A DNA stretch of 64,000 bases. Origin: Acinetobacter variabilis (GTDB lineage Bacteria > Pseudomonadota > Gammaproteobacteria > Pseudomonadales > Moraxellaceae). Both the position numbers and the translations under genes were made by a program. The notes beneath the pieces are model-generated. The model was not told the origin of the DNA, ran no database searches, and was given only the letters and a program-made list of their open reading frames with translations. The DNA lies in the NCBI RefSeq assembly GCF_000369625.1, contig NZ_KB850113.1, positions 628,641 through 692,640 of the forward strand. Direction: 5' to 3'. Shown here piece by piece: positions 50,951 to 60,751 of this stretch; position 1 is the first letter of the stretch; the number at the start of each line of letters is the position of its first letter.

Positions 50951-52939
50951 ATGACAACCCCGCTTAATGAACGTCGTATTGCAAACGCAATTCGTGTATT
51001 GGCAATGGATGCTGTGCAAAAAGCAAACTCAGGACATCCAGGTGCTCCAATGGGGATGGCAGATATCGCTGATGTGGTTTGGCGTGAATTCTTAAACCAT
51101 AACCCAACAAATCCGAATTGGGCTAACCGTGACCGTTTCGTATTGTCGAATGGCCATGGCTCTATGCTTCAATACGCACTTCTTCATTTAACGGGCTATG
51201 ATCTTTCAATTGAAGATCTTAAAGCATTCCGTCAACTTCATTCTAAAACTCCAGGTCACCCAGAATTGGGCTATGCACCGGGTATTGAAACAACCACTGG
51301 CCCATTAGGCCAAGGTATCGCAAATGCTGTTGGTTTTGCACTGGCTGAGAAAACTTTAGCTGCGCAATTCAATAAAGACGATATCAAAGTTGTTGATCAC
51401 TACACTTACTGCTTTCTGGGCGATGGCTGCTTGATGGAAGGTGTTTCTCACGAAGCATGTTCTTTGGCAGGTACTTTAGGTCTAGGCAAGCTGATTGCTT
51501 ACTATGACGACAACGGCATTTCAATTGACGGTGAAGTTGAAGGCTGGTTCTCTGACGATACAGAACAACGCTTCAAGTCTTATGGCTGGCAAGTGATCAA
51601 AGTTGATGGCCATGATGCAGATGCAATCCGTCAAGCGACTGTAGAAGCGAAAGCTGAAGCGAACAAACCAACCATCATCATGTGTAAAACAGTGATCGGT
51701 TTAGGTTCACCGAACAAACAGGGTAAAGAAGACTGTCACGGTGCACCTTTGGGTAATGACGAAATCGTATTGACTCGTGAAGCGCTTGGCTGGTCAGACG
51801 AAGCATTTGTCATTCCTGAGGATGTATACGCAGCTTGGGATGCCAAAGAAAAAGGTTCACAAGCTGAAGCAGCATGGAACGAAACTTTTGCCGCTTATGC
51901 AGCAAAATATCCAACTGAAGCAGCTGAATTAAAACGTCGTCTTTCTGGTGATCTTCCAGCTGACTTTGTTGCAAAAGCGGATGCTTATATCGCTGAAGTA
52001 AATGCAAAAGAAGAAACCATTGCTACACGTAAAGCGAGCCAAAATACGTTGCAAGCACTTGTACCTTCATTACCAGAAGTACTAGGTGGTTCTGCTGACC
52101 TTGCAGGTTCTAACCTGACACTTTGGAAAGGTGCACAAGGCGTACAGGACAATCCAGCAGGTAACTATGTTCATTACGGCGTACGTGAATTTGGTATGAC
52201 TGCGATTGCCAATGGTGTAGCACTGCATGGCGGTTTCATTCCTTATGTAGCAACATTCCTGATGTTCATGGAATATGCACGTAATGCAGTACGTATGTCT
52301 GCGCTGATGAAACAACGTGTGATTCATGTCTACACTCACGATTCAATCGGTCTGGGTGAAGATGGTCCTACACACCAGCCAATCGAACAAATCGCATCTT
52401 TACGTGGTACTCCAAACCTGAATACATGGCGTCCATGTGACACCGTTGAAGCAGCGATTTCCTGGAAATCTGCTTTGATGCGTTCAGAAGGTCCAACAGC
52501 GTTGATCTTCTCTCGTCAAAACCTGCCATTCCAGACTCGTACTCAAGCACAAATTGAGAATGTAGCGAAAGGTGGTTATGTTCTGGCTGAAGAAAAAGGC
52601 GAATTGAAAGCGATTATCATTGCGACTGGTTCTGAAGTTTCTCTTGCAATGGAAGCTTATGCACAGCTTGAAGGTGTACGTGTCGTATCTATGCCATGTG
52701 CTGAAGAATTCATGAAGCAAGATGCTGCTTACCGTGAATCAGTTCTTCCTGCAGCGATTCGTGCACGTGTAGCGGTTGAAGCTGCACATGTAGATTACTG
52801 GTGGAAATTTGTAGGTCTGGATGGTCGTGTGATCGGTATGACCACTTACGGTGAATCTGCACCTGCTAAAGACCTGTTCAAACACTTCGGTATTACAACT
52901 GAAGCTGTTGTAGCAGCTGTAAAAGAGATTACTGCTTAA
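50951..52939 (+). CDS. tkt: Transketolase
   Basis: Thiamine diphosphate enzyme of the non-oxidative pentose phosphate pathway, transferring two-carbon units between sugar phosphates. The 662-residue length fits. Marks are [24 protein letters not shown], the ThDP motif [13 protein letters not shown]...[10 protein letters not shown], the second-domain [19 protein letters not shown] and the His-containing [18 protein letters not shown]. It needs the thiamine made through thiE above. It is a single-gene unit with a clear terminator. Confidence 0.97.
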   Translation: MTTPLNERRIANAIRVLAMDAVQKANSGHPGAPMGMADIADVVWREFLNHNPTNPNWANRDRFVLSNGHGSMLQYALLHLTGYDLSIEDLKAFRQLHSKTPGHPELGYAPGIETTTGPLGQGIANAVGFALAEKTLAAQFNKDDIKVVDHYTYCFLGDGCLMEGVSHEACSLAGTLGLGKLIAYYDDNGISIDGEVEGWFSDDTEQRFKSYGWQVIKVDGHDADAIRQATVEAKAEANKPTIIMCKTVIGLGSPNKQGKEDCHGAPLGNDEIVLTREALGWSDEAFVIPEDVYAAWDAKEKGSQAEAAWNETFAAYAAKYPTEAAELKRRLSGDLPADFVAKADAYIAEVNAKEETIATRKASQNTLQALVPSLPEVLGGSADLAGSNLTLWKGAQGVQDNPAGNYVHYGVREFGMTAIANGVALHGGFIPYVATFLMFMEYARNAVRMSALMKQRVIHVYTHDSIGLGEDGPTHQPIEQIASLRGTPNLNTWRPCDTVEAAISWKSALMRSEGPTALIFSRQNLPFQTRTQAQIENVAKGGYVLAEEKGELKAIIIATGSEVSLAMEAYAQLEGVRVVSMPCAEEFMKQDAAYRESVLPAAIRARVAVEAAHVDYWWKFVGLDGRVIGMTTYGESAPAKDLFKHFGITTEAVVAAVKEITA

Positions 52940-52963
52940 TCAACTGATTAAGTCGTTTTTTAA

Positions 52964-52990
52964 GGGCGCCCCAGTTTTGGGGCGTCTTTT
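52964..52990 (+). terminator. Terminator after tkt
   Basis: GCGCCCC/GGGGCGT stem with AGTTTT loop, followed by CTTTTG; GC-rich stem, moderate T run. Confidence 0.75.
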
Positions 52991-53074
52991 GTTTTTTTGC
53001 TTTCTAGCCTTGTTTTCATGTGGCAACCGCTAAAAAGTGTTCTCCCATAATTGAAATGAAAGAGTGAGATAAAC

Positions 53075-53290
53075 ATGAGCTTGTATGAACAAATTAGTGA
53101 CGAAATTACTTTAATGGATGCAGGCGAGCAGAAATGGATCGGGCAGGATCTCCCCCTTGAAGCAATGGTTGCGGTTGAGCTATTACTTCAGGAAATGGCT
53201 GAAGAAAAAATCATTAAAGTACGTCGCAAGAACCATGAAAAGCATTCTGGTTTGAAACAGGTGGATCGTATTCTGGTTGAAAAACTTTAA
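53075..53290 (+). CDS. Small acidic hypothetical protein
   Basis: A 71-residue soluble protein that I do not recognise. It opens MSLYEQISDEITLMDAGEQKW, has a short acidic helix (LEAMVAVELLLQEMAEEKIIKV) and a basic C terminus (RRKNHEKHSGLKQVDRILVEKL). No motif is known to me. GAGTGAGA lies ahead of the ATG, giving a weak ribosome site. It follows tkt by 135 bases, past that gene's terminator, and has its own terminator. Confidence 0.62.
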   Translation: MSLYEQISDEITLMDAGEQKWIGQDLPLEAMVAVELLLQEMAEEKIIKVRRKNHEKHSGLKQVDRILVEKL

Positions 53291-53301
53291 ATATAAAGCG
53301 T

Positions 53302-53328
53302 AAAAAGTCCCTAATTGGGGCTTTTTTT
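53302..53328 (+). terminator. Terminator after the small acidic gene
   Basis: AAAAAGTCCC/GGGGCTTTTTT stem (one mismatch) with TAATT loop and long T run. Confidence 0.7.
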
Positions 53329-53465
53329 ATGTCGGATGATTTCCATCTGACAGGTTGCTTATGAGCGCCAGATGAGATAAAGCTAAGTTGAAGTTGCTAT
53401 AAAAACTCCGCGACCACTATCGAAACGACTTAAATTAAAGAAATAAGCCAAAGAAGCAGTTAAAC

Positions 53466-53921
53466 ATGAATATACAGCCCCAGATCCAGATCAAATCTCT
53501 AGAGCAAATATCACAGTCAGAATGGCTATCTTTATGGCAAGACTATCAACGCTTTTATCAAACGCAAATTTCGGATGAGGTAAGTAAAAATACCTGGGAT
53601 AAATTAACCAATTATGAATTAGATTCAATGTACGGTTTTGCGGCCTTGATTGATGAAAAGGTCGTTGGGATTGTGCATGTCATCGAGCATAACAGTAGCT
53701 GGACAGTAAGACCATATGCTTATTTGCAGGATCTATTTACCTATCCGGACTATCGCGGACGGGGCGTGGCGCGAAAGTTGATTCAGCATGTCTATCAGGT
53801 AGCGCAGCAGCGTAATTGCGACCGGGTTTACTGGCTGACTCAGGAATCAAATCATCAGGCGCAAGCATTGTATAACAAAGTCGCCAAGAAAACTGGATTT
53901 ATTCAGTACCGTATGGATTAA
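53466..53921 (+). CDS. GNAT family N-acetyltransferase
   Basis: A 151-residue acetyltransferase of the GNAT superfamily. The acetyl-CoA-binding motif A is in DLFTYPDYRGRGVARKLIQHV (residues about 95-115), with QRNCDRVYWLTQESNHQAQALYNKVAKKTGF as the motif B side. The substrate could be a small molecule amine or protein N terminus. It is a single gene with ATG 53466; no strong ribosome site is seen, the nearest being GAAGCAG. Confidence 0.9.
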   Translation: MNIQPQIQIKSLEQISQSEWLSLWQDYQRFYQTQISDEVSKNTWDKLTNYELDSMYGFAALIDEKVVGIVHVIEHNSSWTVRPYAYLQDLFTYPDYRGRGVARKLIQHVYQVAQQRNCDRVYWLTQESNHQAQALYNKVAKKTGFIQYRMD

Positions 53922-54050
53922 AGCTCAAAAATTAAAAAAATAACTTACAATTTTATCGTTTCATTGCTGCAACAAAACGTTTTATCTTTAAGGCTGTAAA
54001 CGGTTCCAGATTCTATACACTTAATAAAATCCAAAACGTGAGATAAAAAC

Positions 54051-54638
54051 ATGAATTTAAAAACATTAGCATTAGGCTTGGCAGTCGCATCTGTAGCAAC
54101 ATTTTCTATGGCAAAACCAGTGGCTTATACGATTGACCCGACTCATTCAGCAACGGTTTTCTCTTGGAGCCACTTTGGTTTCTCTACACCATCTGCAAAC
54201 TTCAGTGATATACAGGGTACGATTAATGTTGATAATGAAAAACCTGCGAATTCTTCGGTCAATGTGAATATCCCGGTTGCAAGCATTAATACGAATGTGA
54301 AAGCGCTGGATGACCATATTAAGACAGCAGAATTTTTTGATGCTGCCAAATATCCGAATATCACTTTTAAAAGTACTAAAGTTCAGGCTTTAGGCAAAAA
54401 CAAATACAAAATCACCGGTAACTTAACCGTGAAAGATGTCACTAAACCTGTGGTACTGGATGCAGTTTTAAATAAACAAGGCGTACATCCAATGACCAAA
54501 TTACAAACGATTGGTTTTAATGCAACCACTTCATTTAACCGTTCAGCCTTTGGGGTAGGCGGCTATGTTCCAAATGTGGGCGATAAAATTACAGTGAACA
54601 TTACTACCGAGGCTTCTGTACCTGCTCCGAAAAAGTAA
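54051..54638 (+). CDS. YceI family periplasmic protein
   Basis: A 195-residue secreted protein: Sec signal peptide MNLKTLALGLAVASVATFSMA, then the YceI lipocalin-like fold (YTIDPTHSATVFSWSHFGFSTPSANFSDIQGTI, DDHIKTAEFFDAAKYPNITFKSTKV, GNLTVKDVTKPVVLD, and GFNATTSFNRSAFGVGGYVP). Relatives bind isoprenoid quinones or fatty acids in the periplasm; the ligand here is unknown. A GTGAGATAAAAAC leader gives the ribosome site. It ends at a strong terminator. Confidence 0.95.
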   Translation: MNLKTLALGLAVASVATFSMAKPVAYTIDPTHSATVFSWSHFGFSTPSANFSDIQGTINVDNEKPANSSVNVNIPVASINTNVKALDDHIKTAEFFDAAKYPNITFKSTKVQALGKNKYKITGNLTVKDVTKPVVLDAVLNKQGVHPMTKLQTIGFNATTSFNRSAFGVGGYVPNVGDKITVNITTEASVPAPKK

Positions 54639-54650
54639 GAATGACAAATT

Positions 54651-54678
54651 AAAAAAGCACCCAATAGGGTGCTTTTTT
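54651..54678. terminator. Bidirectional terminator
   Basis: AAAAAAGCACCC/GGGTGCTTTTTT, 12-bp stem with AATA loop, between the convergent YceI and amidotransferase genes. Confidence 0.9.
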
Positions 54679-54685
54679 ATTACGG

Positions 54686-55402
54686 TTATTTAAGTTGCAG
54701 GTTTTCTAAATAAAGCATCAATACCGAACTGGCTGCCTGTTCAAGCGCGGGTGCATAGCTTTGATGATCCGCCCGCAAGGTGGGGATATTGATTTGGGCT
54801 TTGCGTAACTCACAGGTATGTCCAATCAGCCATTTCTCTAAACTTTCACTGGCTACTTCAGCATGGAATTGTAGTGCTAGAATATTCTGTCCTACCCTAA
54901 AGGCCTGATTTGGATAAAGATCAGAGCTGGCCAGCAATTCAGCCTGTGCAGGAAGGTCAAAGGTATCACCATGCCAATGCAGGACGTCGATATCTTCGAG
55001 AGCTTTTAGTGGATTATTTTCAATAGAGGCAAGACAGAGTTTAGACCAGCCAATTTCTTTGCTATGTCCTGCATAGACTTTAGCACCGAGTGCATGAGCA
55101 ATGAGTTGAGCACCCAGACAAATACCTAAAGTGGGTAAATTCTTCTCTAAACGCACTTTAAGTAAGTCTATTTCTTGTTGTAAGAAAGGGTAGTCCACCG
55201 TTTCATAGACACCAATTGGACCCCCTAAAATAATTGTCAGACCTTTATATTCATACGCCTTTCGTAGGTCATCAATTCCGGCTTCAAAATAGCGAACACG
55301 TAATCCCAGCTGATAAAACACATTTTCCCAGGCACCTAGGTCTTCAAAAGCCATATGTTGAATGGCATATACGGTATCAGGGAAGTGGTCAAGATTCAGC
55401 AT
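54686..55402 (-). CDS. Class I glutamine amidotransferase-like protein
   Basis: A 238-residue protein of the class I glutamine amidotransferase fold. The nucleophile Cys is in TLGICLGAQLIAHALGAKV (about residue 96), and the His of the triad in LALQFHAEVASES with Glu two residues later. It is not tied to a synthetase domain here, so it belongs with the GuaA-like stand-alone group, members of which cut gamma-glutamyl compounds. Substrate unknown. It is convergent with yceI and has no ordered operon partners. Confidence 0.9.
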   Translation of the reverse strand: MLNLDHFPDTVYAIQHMAFEDLGAWENVFYQLGLRVRYFEAGIDDLRKAYEYKGLTIILGGPIGVYETVDYPFLQQEIDLLKVRLEKNLPTLGICLGAQLIAHALGAKVYAGHSKEIGWSKLCLASIENNPLKALEDIDVLHWHGDTFDLPAQAELLASSDLYPNQAFRVGQNILALQFHAEVASESLEKWLIGHTCELRKAQINIPTLRADHQSYAPALEQAASSVLMLYLENLQLK

Positions 55403-55627
55403 AGCAGTCAGGTCTAAATGGAAAATATTTATTTAACGTTATTCTGCAAAAAATTAGAAGTCTTTTTAATCCGGTGATTTAGCCTTAGGTAGATGATTCA
55501 TCCGAATCGGCAATTCTCTGTAAGCCTAAGACTCCGCTTTGTATCAATATGCAGCGATATTTTCCTTTTCTATAAAAAAGGCGTTAGAGTAGAAAGCAGT
55601 GGATAATCATAAGAGGCAGGATAAAAA

Positions 55628-56275
55628 ATGCACAATATCTGCTTGTATGTCGATAAAAAACGCATTAGTCCTTATGCCATGTCGGTTTATGTGGCTTTAA
55701 AAGAGAAAGGACTCAACTTTCAGGAAAAAATGATCGATCTGAATCTGCTGGAACAGCAATCTTTGGCTTATCGTAAAATTTGTCCGAGTGGCAAAGTCCC
55801 TTGCCTGATTATTGATGATTTTCATTTATTTGAATCTTGGGCGATTACCGAATATCTGGAAGATGTTTTTCCGGCACCAGATTATCTTGCTTTATATCCT
55901 GCAGAGATGAAAGCCAGAGCAAAATGCCGCGCCGTTCAGGCTTTGATGAAAACTGATTTTTCCTCTATCCGGCAGGATATGCCTTCAACTTCGATCTTTG
56001 TTCCACCTAAAAGGCCTTTACTCGCATCGGCTGAAACCATGCAGGATATTCAGCGCTTACTGGCAATCACAGAAATTTTACTTGAAAATTTGTGGCTCAC
56101 CGAACAATGGTCAATTGCAGACTTTGATCTAGCCTTTATGCTGCATCGTCTGCTTAGTCACGATGTTGAGCTTCCCGAAAAGATTCAGGCTTATATCCAG
56201 CGTAATTTTCAGCGATCTTCAGTGCAGTCCTGGATTTTGGAAAATGAAAAACTGCGTACTCATGCTGAGTTTTGA
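55628..56275 (+). CDS. Glutathione S-transferase family protein, YfcF-like
   Basis: A 215-residue protein with a thioredoxin-like N-terminal half (ICLYVDKKRISPYAMSVYVALKEKGLNFQ, SGKVPCLIIDDFHLFESWAITEYLEDVFP) and an all-helical C-terminal half. The motif around ESWAITEYL fits the glutathione-binding Glu-Ser pair. It resembles E. coli YfcF. The catalytic Ser is probably in ISPYAM. Substrate unknown. It has AGGCAGG before the ATG. Confidence 0.9.
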   Translation: MHNICLYVDKKRISPYAMSVYVALKEKGLNFQEKMIDLNLLEQQSLAYRKICPSGKVPCLIIDDFHLFESWAITEYLEDVFPAPDYLALYPAEMKARAKCRAVQALMKTDFSSIRQDMPSTSIFVPPKRPLLASAETMQDIQRLLAITEILLENLWLTEQWSIADFDLAFMLHRLLSHDVELPEKIQAYIQRNFQRSSVQSWILENEKLRTHAEF

Positions 56276-56472
56276 TTCTATATCGGGTAGAGAGGTAAAT
56301 TTAATAATTTAAGTACTAAGTTTGCTTAATGAATAGACATGGATATTTTAAAAGAGAGACACGTTATACAAAAAATTGCTTAAATATCAGCAGCGCAGGC
56401 GTAGTATAGAAAGTATAGGTAATAAGAAGTAGCTAAAACTTAGAATCAGATTCAAATGAAAAGGAGTATACG

Positions 56473-57423
56473 GTGGGTGGATCACATCATCATGATCATA
56501 GTCATGTAGAAGTTAGTGCGAAGAATGCTAAGAAACTGTCCATCGCCTTAGCTCTGACGACAGCCTTTTTAATTGTAGAAGTTATTGCTGGTTTTATGAC
56601 TCAGAGTCTGGCCTTGCTTTCTGATGCAGCGCATATGTTTACCGATGCCGCTGCATTGGCGATTGCACTGGCTGCGATTAAGATCGGACAAAAACCCGCA
56701 GATGATAAACGTACCTTTGGCTACCAGCGATTTGAAATTCTGGCAGCTTTGTTTAATGCGATTATGCTATTTCTGGTAGCGATGTATATCCTGTTTGAAG
56801 CTTACCAGCGCCTGAGCAATGCTCCTGAAATTGAAAGTCTGGGCATGTTAATTGTCGCTATACTCGGACTAGTCATTAACCTGATCTCCATGAAAATTCT
56901 GGTTTCTAGCAGTCAGGAAAGCTTGAATATTAAAGGAGCTTATCTGGAAGTACTGAGTGATGCACTAGGTTCGGTGGGTGTCATTATTGGCGCAATCATC
57001 ATCTATTTCAGTGGCTGGATGTGGATCGACACCGTGATTGCGGTCATGATCGGATTCTGGGTCATTCCACGGACATGGATTTTGTTGAAACAGAGCATCA
57101 ATATTCTGCTAGAAGGGGTTCCTGATGAAATCGATATTGAAAAACTGCGCCATGACCTACTGGCGCTAGACGGTGTTGAAGATATTCATCAGCTAAAAGT
57201 CTGGGCGATTACTTCCAAAAAAGTCATGCTGACTGTACATTTGGTTGCGCCAGACGTTGACTATAAAAAGTTACATCAGGAGGCGTTTGAGATGTTGCAC
57301 CATGAACATCACATTACCGAGATGACATTGCAGATTGAAGCAGAAGATTGTCCCCCAGAACAGCATCGGCAATCGGACCATTTACATGAACAGCATGAGC
57401 ATAAGGAAAGCCATCAACATTAA
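56473..57423 (+). CDS. Cation diffusion facilitator family transporter (CzcD/ZitB-like)
   Basis: A 316-residue inner-membrane metal/proton antiporter with six hydrophobic segments, exporting Zn, Co or Cd. The transport-site Asp and His residues are in SDAAHMFTDAAAL (segment II) and SDALGSVGV (segment V). Both ends are His-rich: GGSHHHDHSHVE and HLHEQHEHKESHQH, which are expected to bind the metal. It starts with GTG, with AAAGGAG six bases before. The cytosolic C-terminal domain follows the usual pattern. No regulator is next to it. Confidence 0.93.
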   Translation: MGGSHHHDHSHVEVSAKNAKKLSIALALTTAFLIVEVIAGFMTQSLALLSDAAHMFTDAAALAIALAAIKIGQKPADDKRTFGYQRFEILAALFNAIMLFLVAMYILFEAYQRLSNAPEIESLGMLIVAILGLVINLISMKILVSSSQESLNIKGAYLEVLSDALGSVGVIIGAIIIYFSGWMWIDTVIAVMIGFWVIPRTWILLKQSINILLEGVPDEIDIEKLRHDLLALDGVEDIHQLKVWAITSKKVMLTVHLVAPDVDYKKLHQEAFEMLHHEHHITEMTLQIEAEDCPPEQHRQSDHLHEQHEHKESHQH

Positions 57424-57479
57424 GTGTAAGACATTTTGCCATCACACTTAATGTATTTTTAAACTTCGATCTTTTAATT

Positions 57480-58457
57480 TTAGTCTTTCAATAATGACAC
57501 AATTACATCTTTATAACTCGGTGGTGCTTTCACATAATCGCGCTCTCGCAACATCTGATGCATTTTGGGCAGATTTTGATGTGGAACAGAGGCCATTAAA
57601 TGATGTTCAATATGATAATTTACATGAATCGGTGCAACGAAAGCACGCGCTAGCCAGCCTGCACGGGTAGTACGGGTATTAGTCAGTGCAGAATGGCTGG
57701 TTTCCAGACCGGCATGCTCAGCCATTGCCCGGATACGGATAAACAGTGGGAAAGGGGTGATATAAGCTAGGGGCCATAATAAATAAAGTTTCGGATGACC
57801 GCTGGCCCAAAGTGCAGAAAATAGGGCAGCATTGGAAATCAGCATGCCCGAGCTATTTTTTAACAGATTCTTTGCCAGTTCCAAGTTACTGCGATTACCC
57901 CGAGGAATTGGTTTCGGATCATTGGAAACACTCCATTCCAGAAGTTCTAAATCCATTAAGACACGACCAGTCAGAAATTTCAGGCCGGATTGACCATTTA
58001 GATCTCTAAAGAATTTTCTGAATAATGATTGTTTAGTAATTGGAAAGTTTTTGACCAGACCTAAATCTGGATCATCAGGTTGAGAGGTGCGGGCATGATG
58101 TTTCAAATGATAAGGACGATATTTACCGACCTCATTCCAGATCGGACGGGCGCATAGCCAGTCAGTGAAGTGTGTGTTTAGCCACTTGGTTTTAAACAAA
58201 CTATGGTGTGAGGCGTCGTGCATCAAAATGGCCATAGCGAGTTGGCGACCCGCCAGAATGGCTAATGCCAAGGCACACATCAATATTTTTCCCCAGACTG
58301 GTAAATATTTCCAGCTATAAGCAATTGTGCCAAAGGTCAAAACAATCACAGCCCAAGTTGAACCCACTGCCAGAGCACCCTGTAAATCGGATGGGGTAGT
58401 CAGCTCTCTAATTTCTTCACGGCTAAATAGCTCTGTGACGCTCACTTTACTGTTCAT
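57480..58457 (-). CDS. Fatty acid desaturase, second paralogue
   Basis: A 325-residue membrane desaturase. The His boxes are intact: HDASHHSLF, HLKHHARTSQP and HVNYHIEHHLMAS. Membrane segments lie near residues 35-75 and 180-215. It differs from the DesB-like enzyme at 37359 by more than the boxes and lacks a neighbouring reductase, so its electron donor must be elsewhere. It is transcribed downstream of a PaaX-like regulator on the same strand, separated by 94 bases. Confidence 0.92.
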   Translation of the reverse strand: MNSKVSVTELFSREEIRELTTPSDLQGALAVGSTWAVIVLTFGTIAYSWKYLPVWGKILMCALALAILAGRQLAMAILMHDASHHSLFKTKWLNTHFTDWLCARPIWNEVGKYRPYHLKHHARTSQPDDPDLGLVKNFPITKQSLFRKFFRDLNGQSGLKFLTGRVLMDLELLEWSVSNDPKPIPRGNRSNLELAKNLLKNSSGMLISNAALFSALWASGHPKLYLLWPLAYITPFPLFIRIRAMAEHAGLETSHSALTNTRTTRAGWLARAFVAPIHVNYHIEHHLMASVPHQNLPKMHQMLRERDYVKAPPSYKDVIVSLLKD

Positions 58458-58551
58458 TATTCTGCCTTGATCTAATTCTTGTATTTCTTATCACTATATT
58501 TGAATTAAAATATTACAGTCAATTTACTTTTGTGAGTATGTAGGAAATAAA

Positions 58552-59340
58552 TTATACACCTTGTTGTTGAAAATATTGCTGCCATAACTGCTGGCCTTGC
58601 TCCTCCATACGCCGTACGGCCAGTTCAAACTTTTGTCGGGCTGGAGCATCTAGCCATTCTTCAGGCAATAGCGGATCTGCACGCAGACTAAATACAGCAG
58701 ATTTTGCCAGATAAAAGGCGGTTTTAGCTGATTCAGCCAAGGATAACTGTTGATGGTTTTCAAACCATTGTTCAATTTCCTGGCTGATATTCAAATAAGT
58801 TTGATGCAGGCCATGAATATCCCAAAGTGCAGATACATGGGTGTGCTGATCGATCTCGCTGACCTGAAAAAATCGTGCGCCTTGATCCAGACCAAACTTG
58901 ACGGCTGCTGATTTAAGCTCGTTCAAACCAAGTTGCAAATTGTCCGGGCGGATAAACACGTTCTGTTCCAGTTCCTGAAATCCATAATAACGCAGGGCTT
59001 TTTCCCGTTTAGATAAGGCCGTACGATCTACTCGCCCCAAAGCACCGGTATAAACCAGAATGTACTTACCATCCCAAGCCGTAGCGGTCTGCATATTGGG
59101 ATGTTTGTTCAGGCTAATAAAAGAAGTATCAAATTTTTTTTCAATTAACTGATAAATGCCGCGTTCTACTGACTGAATGATCTGATCCTGATTAAGTCGT
59201 GCGACTGCAACCCGCAAGCTGTTGTCAGAGATTCCTAATAAATCTGCTGCACATAACATCTGTTTGATGCTAACAGTAGAGTTATGTGAGGCATAGAGCA
59301 GGTCTAGCACCAGATGTCGGGCATTCAGTTTATAAGTCAT
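58552..59340 (-). CDS. PaaX family-like transcriptional regulator
   Basis: A 262-residue protein resembling PaaX, the phenylacetyl-CoA-responsive repressor. The N-terminal winged-helix part is HLVLDLLYASHNSTVSIKQMLCAADLLGISDNSLRVAVARL, followed by GIYQLIEKKFD and TAWDGKYILVYTGALGRVDRTALSKREKALRYYGFQEL, which match the PaaX middle domain. No paa genes are in the window. Its position before a desaturase suggests a role in lipid or acyl-CoA sensing, but this is inference. ATG 59340 is used, preceded by no strong site. Confidence 0.8.
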   Translation of the reverse strand: MTYKLNARHLVLDLLYASHNSTVSIKQMLCAADLLGISDNSLRVAVARLNQDQIIQSVERGIYQLIEKKFDTSFISLNKHPNMQTATAWDGKYILVYTGALGRVDRTALSKREKALRYYGFQELEQNVFIRPDNLQLGLNELKSAAVKFGLDQGARFFQVSEIDQHTHVSALWDIHGLHQTYLNISQEIEQWFENHQQLSLAESAKTAFYLAKSAVFSLRADPLLPEEWLDAPARQKFELAVRRMEEQGQQLWQQYFQQQGV

Positions 59341-59734
59341 GAAACTAGATCGTGATTAGAAAATGAGAAATTGGAAACTTTTTGTACAATAGCATTTTGA
59401 ATATGAAGAACCAAAGAGAAATACGACTAAAGTGTTTGTATATTCAGGCAATTAATTTTAATTAAAGACAACGTATATGGATAAAAATGACTAGATAAGG
59501 TGTTGGTTTTCTACTGAGGCACACTATTTCACAGTCAATAAGTTGGTCTAAGCAGCAAGTCAACGAAAAAGACATGAATCTGTTTTTTTTTTTTCTCTTT
59601 ATTCTTGATTATTTTTAATCCCAGCTCCCTAGGGAACTGGGATTACCTAAAAAATTAAAGTGAAGTGTTAGTTATAACTGCTTCAAAATTGGGTATATGA
59701 ACAAGAAAAAGATTTCTTATTCATACGAATTACC
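59341..59734. other. Gene-free stretch left of the insertion sequence
   Basis: About 390 AT-rich bases. It contains a long A/T run and a near-perfect 28-base palindrome at 59617-59644. No gene is seen; the promoter of the PaaX-like gene should lie at its left end. Confidence 0.45.
59617..59644. repeat. 28-base near-palindrome
   Basis: AATCCCAG and CTGGGATT (8-bp perfect arms) enclose CTCCCTAGGGAA, itself palindromic in CCCTAGGG. No T run follows on either strand, so it is not a standard terminator. Confidence 0.6.
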
Positions 59735-59784
59735 TTACATATTCGGGTAATTCGGACCACCGCCACCTTCCGGTGTTACCCAGG
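59735..59784 (-). pseudogene. Tail of an interrupted minus-strand gene (?)
   Basis: On the minus strand the last residues TWVTPEGGGGPNYPNM followed by TAA read directly out of the end of the insertion sequence. The sequence is compatible with a real C terminus (Gly/Pro-rich, ends PNYPNM). The rest of that gene is not seen on the far side of the element, so it was either deleted or never there. Confidence 0.35.
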
Positions 59785-59823
59785 TGAACCGTACCGGGTT
59801 TGTCGGAGACTTTTTTATTTAAG

Positions 59824-60751
59824 TTAGGCCACCTGACCTAACGGGTTAATCTTATCATAGTACATTGCTTCAAACTCAAAAGGCGATAAATAACCCAGTG
59901 CACTGTGTACACGCTTTTTATTGAACCAATCTACCCAGTTGAATGTCGCAAGTTGTACATCTGCTAAACCTTGCCAATCTGCTTTTAAATATTCAATCAC
60001 CTCTGTTTTGTATAAGCCATTCACCGTTTCAGCCAAAGCATTATCGTATGAATCACCAGTTGTACCGACTGATGCTCGTAAATTTGCAGCTTCTAAACGA
60101 TTGGTATAGGAGTAGAAAGATATTGAACACCTCTATCGGAATGATGAATCACATTCTTTGGCATGCCTTGATCGTGTAATGCTTGCTCAAGTGCATCGAG
60201 CACCATATCTGTATTCATCCGTATAGATACTTTCCATCCAACAATTGCTCGTAAGAACACATCAATAATAAAGGCGATATAGCCCCAACCTGAATTGGTT
60301 TGAATATACGTGAAGTCATCGAACTTAGCACTGCTTCGCAAGGGTCAGGATGATCAGCATTAAAATTCCGTTTCACTAAATCATCTGCTCGTTTTTGGTC
60401 ATCTCGGCTACGGGTGGTTTGTTTATTCTTACCACGCTAAACACCTTGTATACCTAGCTTTTTCATTAATCGAGCAACAGTACAGCGTGCAATAATATAG
60501 CCTTCACGTTTCAGTTTTTGCCAGACTTTACGCACACCATTCCGACCTGAACTTTCCTTCCAAATTCGTTTAATCTCCTCAGCATGATGCTCATCATGTA
60601 GATCTCGTTTCGCTCGATGTTCCCTTGCAAAGCGATGCTTTTCATCAGCGAGATCTAAAGTTCGGTAATAGGTTGAAGCTGCGATCGGTAAAATCCTACA
60701 AATCGCATCAACACCATATCGATCTTTATTGTTATGGATGAAATCCACCAT
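59824..60751 (-). pseudogene. IS3-family transposase OrfB, broken
   Basis: DDE integrase-type transposase subunit. Frame 1 runs from 60751 with the usual start (FIHNNKDRYGVDAICRILP, ESSGRNGVRKVWQKLKREG) and ends at a nonsense codon at about 60437, where intact relatives read GIQGVWRG. The middle continues in another frame (60093-60341, DDFTYIQTNSGWGYIAFIIDV, HHSDRGVQYLS), and the C terminus in a third (59824-60036, AETVNGLYKTEVIEYLKADW, the Glu of the DDE triad nearby). At least one stop and two frameshifts make it non-functional. It overlaps the orfA stop by one base. Confidence 0.9.
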
